Made by a program: the position numbers and the translations under genes | Shown here: piece by piece, positions 25,739 to 33,567 of the stretch | Layout: each line of letters begins with the position of its first letter | Numbering within the stretch: position 1 is the first letter of the stretch | From: Sphingomonas alpina | Lineage (GTDB): Bacteria; Pseudomonadota; Alphaproteobacteria; Sphingomonadales; Sphingomonadaceae | Assembly: GCF_014490665.1 (NCBI RefSeq) | Contig: NZ_CP061038.1 | Location: 186,001 to 250,000, forward strand | Direction: 5' to 3' | Length of the DNA: 64,000 nt | The notes under the pieces: generated by a model | What the model was told of the DNA's origin: nothing | What the model saw: only the letters and a program-made list of their open reading frames with translations | Database searches by the model: none

Positions 25739-25898
25739 CCGCCGGTGCTGGCCCGATATTGCACCGGGCAAGGCAGGCTGACGCATTTCTCACCGGGATC
25801 GATCCGCGCCCGTTCAACTCGACCCGAACGAAGGGCGGAGTTCGTTGCGATGAGCCCCACAATGCCGCGGCAGCATACAATTAGATTGAATCGTTGAC

Positions 25899-25915
25899 AT
25901 CAATTCAAAATTGAT
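25899..25915. promoter_or_regulatory. AT-rich inverted repeat upstream of TonB receptor gene
   Basis: ATCAATT and AATTGAT, separated by CAA, lie 44 bp upstream of the TonB receptor start in a locally AT-rich stretch (about 25875-25945). The position suits an operator or promoter element, perhaps for the GntR regulator of this cluster; the link is inference. Confidence 0.3.
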
Positions 25916-25959
25916 AAATTTATTCGACCAACAACATAAAAGATTGGGGAGGATGAAAC

Positions 25960-28236
25960 ATGTCACGGATTGGATTCTATCGCCTATGCCTGCTGTCCGG
26001 CCTGTCGATCGCTGTGCTGGGAATGCCCGCCACGGCCTCGGCACAGGATATGCCGGCGCCGAAACCGACCGCTCAGGGGGACGGCAACGACATCATCGTC
26101 ACCGCGCAGCGCCGTGACGAGAATCTGCAGGACGTGCCGCTGTCGGTCGCGGTCGTCGGCAAGGACCAGCTCTCGGCGCTCAAGTTCAACGAGACCAGCG
26201 ACCTGCAATATCTGGTGCCCAGCGTGAGCCTGATCAGCGCGGCGGGGCCGCGCAATTTCGGCTTCTTCATTCGCGGCATCGGCACCAGCACCTTCTCGTC
26301 CGAGGCGATCGAGGGCAGCACCGCCTATGTGCTCGACGGGGTGGTGCTCGGTCAGTCGGGCGCGTCGGTCACCGATCTGCCCGATGTCGAGCGGATCGAA
26401 GTGTTGCGCGGCCCGCAGGGCACTCTGTTCGGCAAGAACGCATCAGCCGGCGTGGTCAATGTCGTGACCAAGCGCCCGTCCAAGGAATTCGAGGGACGGG
26501 CAAGCGTCAGCTGGGCCTGGCCCGACAATGACCGCCGCTTCACCGCCTATGTCTCGGGGCCGATCTCGGACACGCTGCGCTTCTCGCTGTCGGGGCGGCG
26601 CAACGTACGCGACGGCTATGTCCGCAACCTCTATGACGGCCGCAAGCTCAACAATCGCAACGAATTCGGCTTTCGCGGCAAGCTCGAATATGAACCCTCG
26701 TCCGACCTGACGATCACCGCGATCGGCGACTATTTCAAGCGCACCTCGGATTGCTGCATCTGGACCCTGGCCGAGGTGGCGGGCACGCCTTTGGCGGCGT
26801 CGCCCGAGGGAAAAGCGCTCGCCGCGGGTATCGTGCCGGGGCTCGGCAATCTCGAACAGAATGTCGATGGCGACGTCTTTTCGAACGCGCGCAGCAAGGG
26901 GTTTTCACTGCAGGGGGATTATCGTTTCGGCGATGGCTATACGCTGACCTCGATCACGGCCTGGCGCGCCTGGCAATCGCATGACGGCCTCGATTCAGAT
27001 TCCTCGCCGGACAACCGGCTCAATGTGAATTTCACCGATTTCAACCAGCATCAGTTCAGCCAGGAACTGCGGCTTGCCTCACCGACCGGAGGCACGATCG
27101 ACTATGTGCTCGGCGCCTATTATTTCAATTCCGACGTGATCTCGCGCTCGACCCAGATTTTCAACGGCATACCCTTCCCGTTCTTCTACCGCGAAGTACG
27201 GATCGCCGCCGAGACGCGCAACATGGCGCTGTTCGGCCAGGCCAACATCAATCTGGCCGAACGCTTCAAGCTGATCGCCGGCGCGCGGGTCGTCAATGAG
27301 CGCGTCGAAGCCGCCAAGAACCGGCTCGATCCGCGCAACAACGCCCGCGACAGCGCCAACGCCAGCGTGGATACGACCGCGCTGGTGTGGCGTGCGGGCG
27401 CGCAATATGACCTCAGCCACGACGCCAATGTCTTCGCCACGGTCACGCGCGGCTTCAAGGGCGGCGGCTTCGACACCAATATCGGCAACGGCATATTGCG
27501 CGAAGTCGCGCCCGAACGGCCGACCAATTACGAACTTGGCCTGCGCACCTATTGGCCCGAACAGCGCCTGACGCTCAACGCCACACTGTTCTACACCAAG
27601 ATCAGCAATTATCAGACCGCGGGCCGCGATCCGGTCACCTCGACCTATCCGATCGTCAGCAGCGAAGCGAAGACCCGCGGCGTCGAGTTCGATGCGGCGT
27701 GGAGGCCACTCGACCCGGCCGATCTGACGCTTACCCTCGGCGGCGCCTATGTCGACGCCGAGTGGGGCCGGTTCCCCAACGCGCCCTGCTTTGGCGGCCA
27801 GACGGTCAGCGAAGGATGCACGCTTTTGCCGGGTGCACCGCCGGAGTCAGCCGGCGTACAGCAGAACCTGACCGGGAAACCGCTGCCTTTCTCACCACAT
27901 TGGCAGTTCAATCTCGGTGGCTCCTATGGCGTGGCGCTGTCGGACGATCTGAAGCTGAAGTTCGATCTCGGCGCGAGCTATCGCTCCGAGCAACTGATCG
28001 CTTTCCCCAACAATCCGCGCGCGCGGCAAGAGGGCTATACCCTGGTCAATGCAGCGATCGCGCTGGCCGGCAAGGACGACCATTGGAAGCTGTCGGTCTA
28101 CGCCAAGAACCTGCTCGACAAGGATTATGCGGTGGCGATGTTCTCGACCCCGTTCGGCGCTGCGCGCAGCCTCAGCCAGTTCCGCCCCTATGAATCGCGG
28201 CGCAGTATCGGATTGTCGCTCGATGTCGGCTTCTGA
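25960..28236 (+). CDS. TonB-dependent outer-membrane receptor
   Basis: A 758-residue receptor. Signal peptide to about residue 29 (ATASAQ), a TonB box-like segment (NDIIVTAQRRDENLQDVPLS), plug domain (VERIEVLRGPQGTLFGKNASAGVVNVVTKRP) and a 22-strand barrel ending in the canonical C-terminal phenylalanine (SLDVGF). A Cys pair (TSDCCIW) is unusual in the barrel. GGAGG precedes the ATG. The receptor is of the FecA/iroN-like group used by sphingomonads for many organic nutrients; with the downstream GH5 and symporter it probably imports a glycoside or glycolipid. Confidence 0.93.
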   Translation: MSRIGFYRLCLLSGLSIAVLGMPATASAQDMPAPKPTAQGDGNDIIVTAQRRDENLQDVPLSVAVVGKDQLSALKFNETSDLQYLVPSVSLISAAGPRNFGFFIRGIGTSTFSSEAIEGSTAYVLDGVVLGQSGASVTDLPDVERIEVLRGPQGTLFGKNASAGVVNVVTKRPSKEFEGRASVSWAWPDNDRRFTAYVSGPISDTLRFSLSGRRNVRDGYVRNLYDGRKLNNRNEFGFRGKLEYEPSSDLTITAIGDYFKRTSDCCIWTLAEVAGTPLAASPEGKALAAGIVPGLGNLEQNVDGDVFSNARSKGFSLQGDYRFGDGYTLTSITAWRAWQSHDGLDSDSSPDNRLNVNFTDFNQHQFSQELRLASPTGGTIDYVLGAYYFNSDVISRSTQIFNGIPFPFFYREVRIAAETRNMALFGQANINLAERFKLIAGARVVNERVEAAKNRLDPRNNARDSANASVDTTALVWRAGAQYDLSHDANVFATVTRGFKGGGFDTNIGNGILREVAPERPTNYELGLRTYWPEQRLTLNATLFYTKISNYQTAGRDPVTSTYPIVSSEAKTRGVEFDAAWRPLDPADLTLTLGGAYVDAEWGRFPNAPCFGGQTVSEGCTLLPGAPPESAGVQQNLTGKPLPFSPHWQFNLGGSYGVALSDDLKLKFDLGASYRSEQLIAFPNNPRARQEGYTLVNAAIALAGKDDHWKLSVYAKNLLDKDYAVAMFSTPFGAARSLSQFRPYESRRSIGLSLDVGF

Positions 28237-29113
28237 ACCACCCGGCACCGGTGACGGGACGACGGCAGCGCCGCGTCTCGCCGCCGGCATGAGCTTCATC
28301 ACCATCGCCGATCTGCCGGACTGGTCAGCGGGGCCGAAGGGTCACACGGCGGCAATCTATACCCGGCTGAAACAGGCCGGATATGAAACCATCCAGACGC
28401 TCGATCCGGCGGCGGCGCATGCCGCCGGATTAATCCCGACCGGCATTGCGCGGGTGTTTCACGATCCCGCCGAACTGCGCGGAGTCGCGGCACGCTGGCG
28501 CGATGCCGGTTGCGATTGCACCACGGTGCAGCTCGGCACCGGGGTCGAGGGTGACGACCAGATGGCACGGCTCGCCGAGGCATTGCTCGAGGCTGCGGCG
28601 CATGAAGGTCACCCGTTGCTGCTTGAAACTCACCGTGCCACCATGACTCAGGATATCCGTCGCACGCTCGACCTGGTGGCGCGCTTTCCCGAACTGCGCT
28701 TCAACGGCGATTTCGCGCATTGGTATATCGGCCATGAGCTGACCTATGGCGACATGGAGATGAAGTTCGACGTGATGCGCCCGGTGTTCGCGCGCACCCG
28801 TTTCCTGCATCTGCGTGCCTGCTCGAACGCGATGGGTCAGCTCAGCGCGGGCGACCCGGCGGCCGCGAAGCATCTCGATTTCTTCAAGCGCATGTGGACG
28901 GAAAGCTTTCGCGGCTTCCTCGCCGCTGCATCCCCAGGAGGCTATTTTACCGTCATGCCCGAACTGCTCCCGCCGCGTTCCTTCTATCCCCGCATGGTCA
29001 CCGGCCCCGACGGCCAACCGCGTGAGGAAAGCGACCGCTGGACCGATGCCGCATTCCTGATCGACACGGCGCGGGCCTGCTTTGACGCCGCGCGGGAGAC
29101 GGCCGGTGCTTGA
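28223..29113 (+). CDS. Sugar-isomerase-like TIM-barrel protein (AP endonuclease 2 family-like)
   Basis: A 296-residue protein whose start overlaps the receptor stop by 14 bp. The pattern (GLIPTGIARVFHDP, DDQMARLAEALLEAAAHEGHPLLLETHRATMTQD, LRFNGDFAHWYIGHE, FLHLRACSN) matches the xylose-isomerase-like TIM barrel, with the metal-binding Glu, Asp and His expected in LLLETHR, NGDFAHW and HLR. It may isomerise or epimerise the released sugar. The ATG at 28289 is an alternative start; neither has a clear ribosome site, so expression by coupling to the receptor gene is likely. Confidence 0.75.
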   Translation: MSASEPPGTGDGTTAAPRLAAGMSFITIADLPDWSAGPKGHTAAIYTRLKQAGYETIQTLDPAAAHAAGLIPTGIARVFHDPAELRGVAARWRDAGCDCTTVQLGTGVEGDDQMARLAEALLEAAAHEGHPLLLETHRATMTQDIRRTLDLVARFPELRFNGDFAHWYIGHELTYGDMEMKFDVMRPVFARTRFLHLRACSNAMGQLSAGDPAAAKHLDFFKRMWTESFRGFLAAASPGGYFTVMPELLPPRSFYPRMVTGPDGQPREESDRWTDAAFLIDTARACFDAARETAGA

Positions 29114-30998
29114 TGTCCGCGGGACCCGCTTCGTCGACCGGTCGGGCCGGCATGTGCTGCTGCGCGGGGTCAATCTCGGCGGCGACTGCAAGCTGCCGGC
29201 GTCGGTTTCCGGCACGCATCTGCGCGATGATTTCGCCGACCATCGGACGGTCAGCTTCATCGGCCGGCCGTTCCCGCTGGCCGAGGCGGATGGGCATCTC
29301 GGCCGGCTGGCGCGCTGGGGGTTCAACGCGCTGCGCCTGCTCACCACCTGGGAAGCAGTGGCGCATGCCGGGCCGGGGATGCGCGACGAGGCGTATCTCG
29401 ATTATCTCCGCGCCGTCTGCCTGAAGGCGGCGGCGCATGGCTTTGCCGTATTCATCGATTTCCACCAGGATGTCTGGTCGCGCATGACCGGCGGCGACGG
29501 TGCGCCGGGCTGGGTGTTCGAGGCGGTCGGGCTCGACTTCACCCGTTTCGGCGCTGCCGATGCCGCGCATCTGATGCAGCAGCGCTACGATTCCGCGATG
29601 GGCGGGCGTCAGGCGGCCTATCCGCAGATGAGCTGGGGCAGCAATTACCGTCTGCCCGCCAATGCGATCATGTGGACATTGTTCTTCGGCGGTGCGCGCT
29701 TCCTGCCCGGGTTTCGGCCGGGCGGCACGCCGGTACAGGATTTGCTGCAGGGCGAGTATCTTGCCGCGATGACTGCCGTGGCCGAACGGGTGGCGGATAT
29801 CCCCGAAGTGATCGGCTTCGACACGCTCAACGAACCCGATACCGGCATGATCGGCCGGCCGCTGACCTATCGCCACTGCGCGCGGAGCGTGGAGCAACCC
29901 GAACCGGTGCGACCGGGTCTCGCAATGAGTCCGCTCGACATGTTGCTCATCGCCGATGGCCGGCCGCGCGAAATTCCGCTGGTGGTGCGGACCGGACAGG
30001 GGTTCGAGGTCGAACCGGCCGGACACCGCGTCGCCAACCCGGCGGGTGTGCGGATCTGGCGCGACGGCGTCGCCTGCCCGTTCGCCGAAGCCGGCATTTA
30101 TGACGGCGAGACCGCGCTGCGCCCGGACCATTTCGACCGCGCCGATGGTGCCGCGATCGATCCGGAACGCGACCATGTCCTGCCTTTCTTTCACGCCATG
30201 GCGGCGACGGTCCGGCGCGTGCGGCCCGACTGGCTGGTCTTTGCCGAGGTCAATCCGTTCAAGGCATTCACCGGCATGGGTTTTCCCGACGGCATGCCCG
30301 ATCGCTGCGTCAATGCCAGCCACTGGTATGACTTCGCGACCCTGGTGACCAAGCAGGTCGAGCCGCGCCGTGCGACCAGCTATGCCGCGCAACTCGGTGT
30401 GATCAAGCGCCTCGGCGATGCGCTGGGCGAAAGTGGCGCACCGACGCTGATCGGGGAATTCGGCCTTCCCTTCGATCTCGATCAGGGGGCGGCCTATGCC
30501 GCTTGGCGGGCAGGCGACACGGCGCCCTGGGAAGATCATATCGCCGCGCTCGGCGCGATGTACGATGCGCTCGATACGCATCTGATGAGCGGGACGCTGT
30601 GGAACTATACTGCGTCCAATCGCAACGATGCGGCGCTGGGCGATGGCTGGAATCAGGAGGATCTGTCGATCTTCAGCCTCGACCAGGCGACGCATGACGG
30701 CGATCCCGACAGTGGCGGGCGTGCGGTGCCGGGCTTTGCGCGGCCCTATGCCCGGGCAGTGCAGGGCGTGCTGACCGAACAGGGTTTCGACGCGGCCGGC
30801 GGCGTGTTCAGGATTGCCTTCGATGCCGATCCGGTCATCGCCGCGCCGACCGAGATTGTCCTGCCCGTGGCGCATTTCCCGCGCGGCGCAGCAATCGAGG
30901 CCGTCGGGTGCGAGCGGCTGGCCGATCCCGCACCGGGCGTTATTGCGGTGCGTGCGCTGGAGACCGGCCCGTTGCTGGTCGTCGCGACCGCCCTGTAA
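29106..30998 (+). CDS. GH5 glycosidase, endoglycoceramidase/steryl-glucosidase-like
   Basis: A 630-residue GH5 TIM-barrel enzyme with no signal peptide. The acid/base is E243 in FDTLNEPD and the nucleophile E451 in LIGEFGLPFD. The segment FIDFHQDVWSRMTGGDGAPG (about 117-135) and WGSNY match the endoglycoceramidase branch, in particular the group with fungal glucocerebrosidase/steryl-glucosidase enzymes (from memory of the family). A C-terminal beta domain follows from about 560. GTG start at 29106 has GGAG 7 nt upstream and overlaps the previous stop. It likely removes a beta-glucosyl group from a lipid or sterol glycoside in the cytoplasm. Confidence 0.85.
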   Translation: MLDVRGTRFVDRSGRHVLLRGVNLGGDCKLPASVSGTHLRDDFADHRTVSFIGRPFPLAEADGHLGRLARWGFNALRLLTTWEAVAHAGPGMRDEAYLDYLRAVCLKAAAHGFAVFIDFHQDVWSRMTGGDGAPGWVFEAVGLDFTRFGAADAAHLMQQRYDSAMGGRQAAYPQMSWGSNYRLPANAIMWTLFFGGARFLPGFRPGGTPVQDLLQGEYLAAMTAVAERVADIPEVIGFDTLNEPDTGMIGRPLTYRHCARSVEQPEPVRPGLAMSPLDMLLIADGRPREIPLVVRTGQGFEVEPAGHRVANPAGVRIWRDGVACPFAEAGIYDGETALRPDHFDRADGAAIDPERDHVLPFFHAMAATVRRVRPDWLVFAEVNPFKAFTGMGFPDGMPDRCVNASHWYDFATLVTKQVEPRRATSYAAQLGVIKRLGDALGESGAPTLIGEFGLPFDLDQGAAYAAWRAGDTAPWEDHIAALGAMYDALDTHLMSGTLWNYTASNRNDAALGDGWNQEDLSIFSLDQATHDGDPDSGGRAVPGFARPYARAVQGVLTEQGFDAAGGVFRIAFDADPVIAAPTEIVLPVAHFPRGAAIEAVGCERLADPAPGVIAVRALETGPLLVVATAL

Positions 30999-31073
30999 TC
31001 CGTGTCTCAGGAAGATCCAGTTCGGCGGCGAAGGACGCGCGCGTCGGTTGCAAGGCCGCCCAGCCTGTTTACT

Positions 31074-31883
31074 ATGATGCGGGTGCCGACAGATCTTCCT
31101 TCAGTAGCCACATTCACCGCGCCCGCGCTCAGCGGGTTCGTCGATGTTGAGCGCAACCCCACCCAGGCGGTCCATTACTGGCTCCGCCGCGACATCGTGC
31201 GCGGCGTGTTCAGGCCGATGGAGCGGCTCAAGATCGCCGAACTGGTCGATTTCTACAAGGTCGGACACAGCCCGGTGCGCGAGGCGATCCTGCTCCTCAC
31301 CACTGGCGGCCTGGTCGTGCACGAACATCAGAAGGGCCACCGCGTCGCCCCGGTCTCGCTCGCGGATTATACCGACCTGGTCGGCGTCTATCGTCGCATC
31401 TACCGGCTGATGCTGAAAATGGCGCTCGACCATGGTGATGACGCCTGGGAAGAGGCGGTGGTGGTGCAGCTCCACCGCTCGCTCAAGGTGCCGAAGCTGT
31501 TCGACAGCCCGGAGCATCGCGAGACCTGGCAGCTCGCATATGGCGGATTGCATCATACGCTGTTGTCGGGTTGCGGCTCTCCGCTGCTGATGCGGATCTG
31601 GACTGATCTCGGCAACCGGATCGAACGCTATATCAACCTGTTCGCCGATTATGACGTCGACCTCGGGCTCGACCATCACAGCAAGCATCGCGAGATCGTC
31701 GATGCACTGGTCAAGCGCGATGCGCCGCGGCTCGAGACGCTGGTGCGGGATTTCTTCGAGATGGGAACCTCGTTCCATCAGACCGTCACCAACACGCTCG
31801 CCACGGTAGAGCAGGACGACATTGCGGAGGACGACGAGGCGGTTGCTGCCACCCCGAAGCGCGGGCGGCCGCGCAAGAAATAG
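31074..31883 (+). CDS. GntR-family regulator with AT-hook-like tail
   Basis: A 269-residue GntR/FCD-type regulator. The winged helix-turn-helix is at about 28-95 (YWLRRDIVRGVFRPMERLKI, VGHSPVREAILLLTTGGLVV) and the all-helical ligand domain follows, with the metal-site histidines expected around HHTLL and DHHSKHREIVDAL. The last nine residues, PKRGRPRKK, form an AT-hook-like motif after an acidic linker (EQDDIAEDDEA). It lies in the middle of the GH5 cluster and probably controls it. ATG at 31077 is an alternative start. Confidence 0.88.
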   Translation: MMRVPTDLPSVATFTAPALSGFVDVERNPTQAVHYWLRRDIVRGVFRPMERLKIAELVDFYKVGHSPVREAILLLTTGGLVVHEHQKGHRVAPVSLADYTDLVGVYRRIYRLMLKMALDHGDDAWEEAVVVQLHRSLKVPKLFDSPEHRETWQLAYGGLHHTLLSGCGSPLLMRIWTDLGNRIERYINLFADYDVDLGLDHHSKHREIVDALVKRDAPRLETLVRDFFEMGTSFHQTVTNTLATVEQDDIAEDDEAVAATPKRGRPRKK

Positions 31884-31975
31884 CCGCCACGGCTGATATA
31901 TTCTCCAGATTCGATATTTTATTTGGATAATTCGCGATAATTTATCTAGTCTCGCAGAAAATGCGGGAGAGAGAC

Positions 31976-33337
31976 ATGGCGGATTCGGTTGCACCCCGGC
32001 TGGGCGTGAAGGGCTTGCTTGGCTTCACGGTCGGCGATTTCGCCTTCAATCTCTACTGGCAGAGCATCTCGCTCTTCCTGTTGTTCTTCTACACCGATGT
32101 GGTGGGGCTGAGCGCCGCGGTGGCCGGGCTGATCTACATGATCGCTTCGATCTTCGACGCCGCGATCGACCCGATCATGGGCGCGATCGCGGATCGCACG
32201 CGCACGCGCTGGGGCCGGTATCGCCCCTATATCCTGTTCGGTACGCCGTTTGTCGGCATCGCCTTCGTGCTGCTGTATTATCAGCCACCCTTTACCGGGA
32301 CCGGACTCGCCGCGTGGATGCTCGCGACGCACATCTTGTTCCGTATCGCCTATACGGTGGTGTCGATCCCCTACACGTCTATGACCGCGCGCATCACGTC
32401 CAGTTCGGCGGAGCGCGGCACCATCGCTGGCGGGCGGATCATCTTCGCCACGCTTGCCGGGATCGTCATCGCCGTCTCGACCCAACCGCTCGCCGCGAAG
32501 CTGGGTGGCGGGAACCTGTCGCATGGCTTCCTGCTCGCAGCGGCGATCTTCGCGGTTCTCGCCACCTTGGTGCTGCCGATCGTGTTCTTCACCACGCGCG
32601 AACCGGAAGAGAGCGGCGAGATCGAGCCGCCGCTGCTGGCCGGCGATTATTGGCGTGCGCTGCGCGACAATCGCGCGCTCTGGTCGATCCTGCTGGCGAT
32701 CTGTGCTGGCGTGGTCTGCTCGACCGCGATCGGCAAATCGATCCTCTATTATTTCAAATATTACCTCGCCGACGAGGCTGGTGGCCGCACCACCCTGACG
32801 CTCGCTGCCGTATCGGGGCTGGTCGTGGTGCCGATCTGGGTGGCGATCTCGCGCGCGATCGGCAAGCGCAACGCCTGGTTCGCGGCGATCGTCTGGGGAC
32901 TGGCCGGGCTCGCCTGGTTCGCGTGCAACGATGTGCGCACATCGGCCGTGGCAACGGGCTTTTTCCTGTGGATGCAGGTCACCGGCCTTGGCCTTGCGCT
33001 CGGCTTCTGGTCGATGCTGCCCGACACGGTCGAGTTCGGCGAATGGCGCACCGGACGCCGGACGGAATCGCTGATCTTCGGGCTGGGGCAATTCTTCCTC
33101 AAGGTCGCGCTCGGCCTGGGTGCCGGCCTGTTCGGCTGGCTGCTCGACCGGATCGGCTATCATGCCAATGCCGCACAGACCCCCGAAACGCTGGCCAATA
33201 TGAAGCTGTTGATCATCGTCCTGCCGTCAATCGGTCTGGCGCTCGCCGGGCTGGCGATGCTGCTCTATCCGCTGCACGGTCGCCGCCATGACGAGATCGT
33301 CGAGGAGCTTGCAGCACGGCGGGGTCAGGATCGATGA
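31976..33337 (+). CDS. GPH-family sugar:cation symporter (MFS)
   Basis: A 453-residue twelve-helix transporter of the glycoside-pentoside-hexuronide family (MelB/XynB-like). Typical motifs are GDFAFNLYWQSISLFLLFFYTD at the start, DAAIDPIMGAIADRTRTRWGRYRPY (loop 2-3) and SMLPDTVEFGEWRTGRR (loop 10-11). GGGAG sits 6 nt before the ATG at 31976. As last gene of the cluster it should carry the sugar or glycoside that the TonB receptor brings into the periplasm across the inner membrane. Confidence 0.92.
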   Translation: MADSVAPRLGVKGLLGFTVGDFAFNLYWQSISLFLLFFYTDVVGLSAAVAGLIYMIASIFDAAIDPIMGAIADRTRTRWGRYRPYILFGTPFVGIAFVLLYYQPPFTGTGLAAWMLATHILFRIAYTVVSIPYTSMTARITSSSAERGTIAGGRIIFATLAGIVIAVSTQPLAAKLGGGNLSHGFLLAAAIFAVLATLVLPIVFFTTREPEESGEIEPPLLAGDYWRALRDNRALWSILLAICAGVVCSTAIGKSILYYFKYYLADEAGGRTTLTLAAVSGLVVVPIWVAISRAIGKRNAWFAAIVWGLAGLAWFACNDVRTSAVATGFFLWMQVTGLGLALGFWSMLPDTVEFGEWRTGRRTESLIFGLGQFFLKVALGLGAGLFGWLLDRIGYHANAAQTPETLANMKLLIIVLPSIGLALAGLAMLLYPLHGRRHDEIVEELAARRGQDR

Positions 33338-33391
33338 TATCTGTATAAATATCTGATATATATAGGATATTGTCAATCCGCTTGAACGGTG

Positions 33392-33438
33392 ACGGCGGGA
33401 GATATGTTACACGACTGGTGTAACATATCTCCCGCCGT
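33392..33438. repeat. Perfect 21-bp-stem hairpin, class C repeat
   Basis: The arms 33392-33412 and 33418-33438 are exact complements with a GACTG loop; the arm contains GGGAGATATGTTAC. It lies between the convergent stops of the symporter and GH97 genes and could act as a bidirectional terminator. A degenerate copy is at 14832-14871, which argues for a dispersed element. Confidence 0.75.
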
Positions 33439-33456
33439 TCATCCTCCGAACCTTGT

Positions 33457-33509
33457 GTCCCCGCGAAGGCGGGGACCCAGTCTGGGCTCCCGCCTTCGCG
33501 GGAGCACAA
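33457..33509. repeat. REP-like double hairpin, class B copy 1
   Basis: Two adjacent GC-rich hairpins, TCCCCGCGAAGGCGGGGA and CTCCCGCCTTCGCGGGAG, are joined by CCCAGTCTGGG. An inverted copy is at 54609-54665. Stretch 33338-33567 contains this, the hairpin at 33392 and no supported gene. Confidence 0.75.
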
Positions 33510-33567
33510 GGAAGGGGCGTTGCCCTCGATTATGCCAACCCCTGGTCGAAGGGGGCGTGTCCCCGCG

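Noticed and set aside
28998..30875. A 625-codon open frame antisense to GH5
   Set aside because: Same reason: no recognisable domain, and the sense strand has catalytic motifs and coupled starts.
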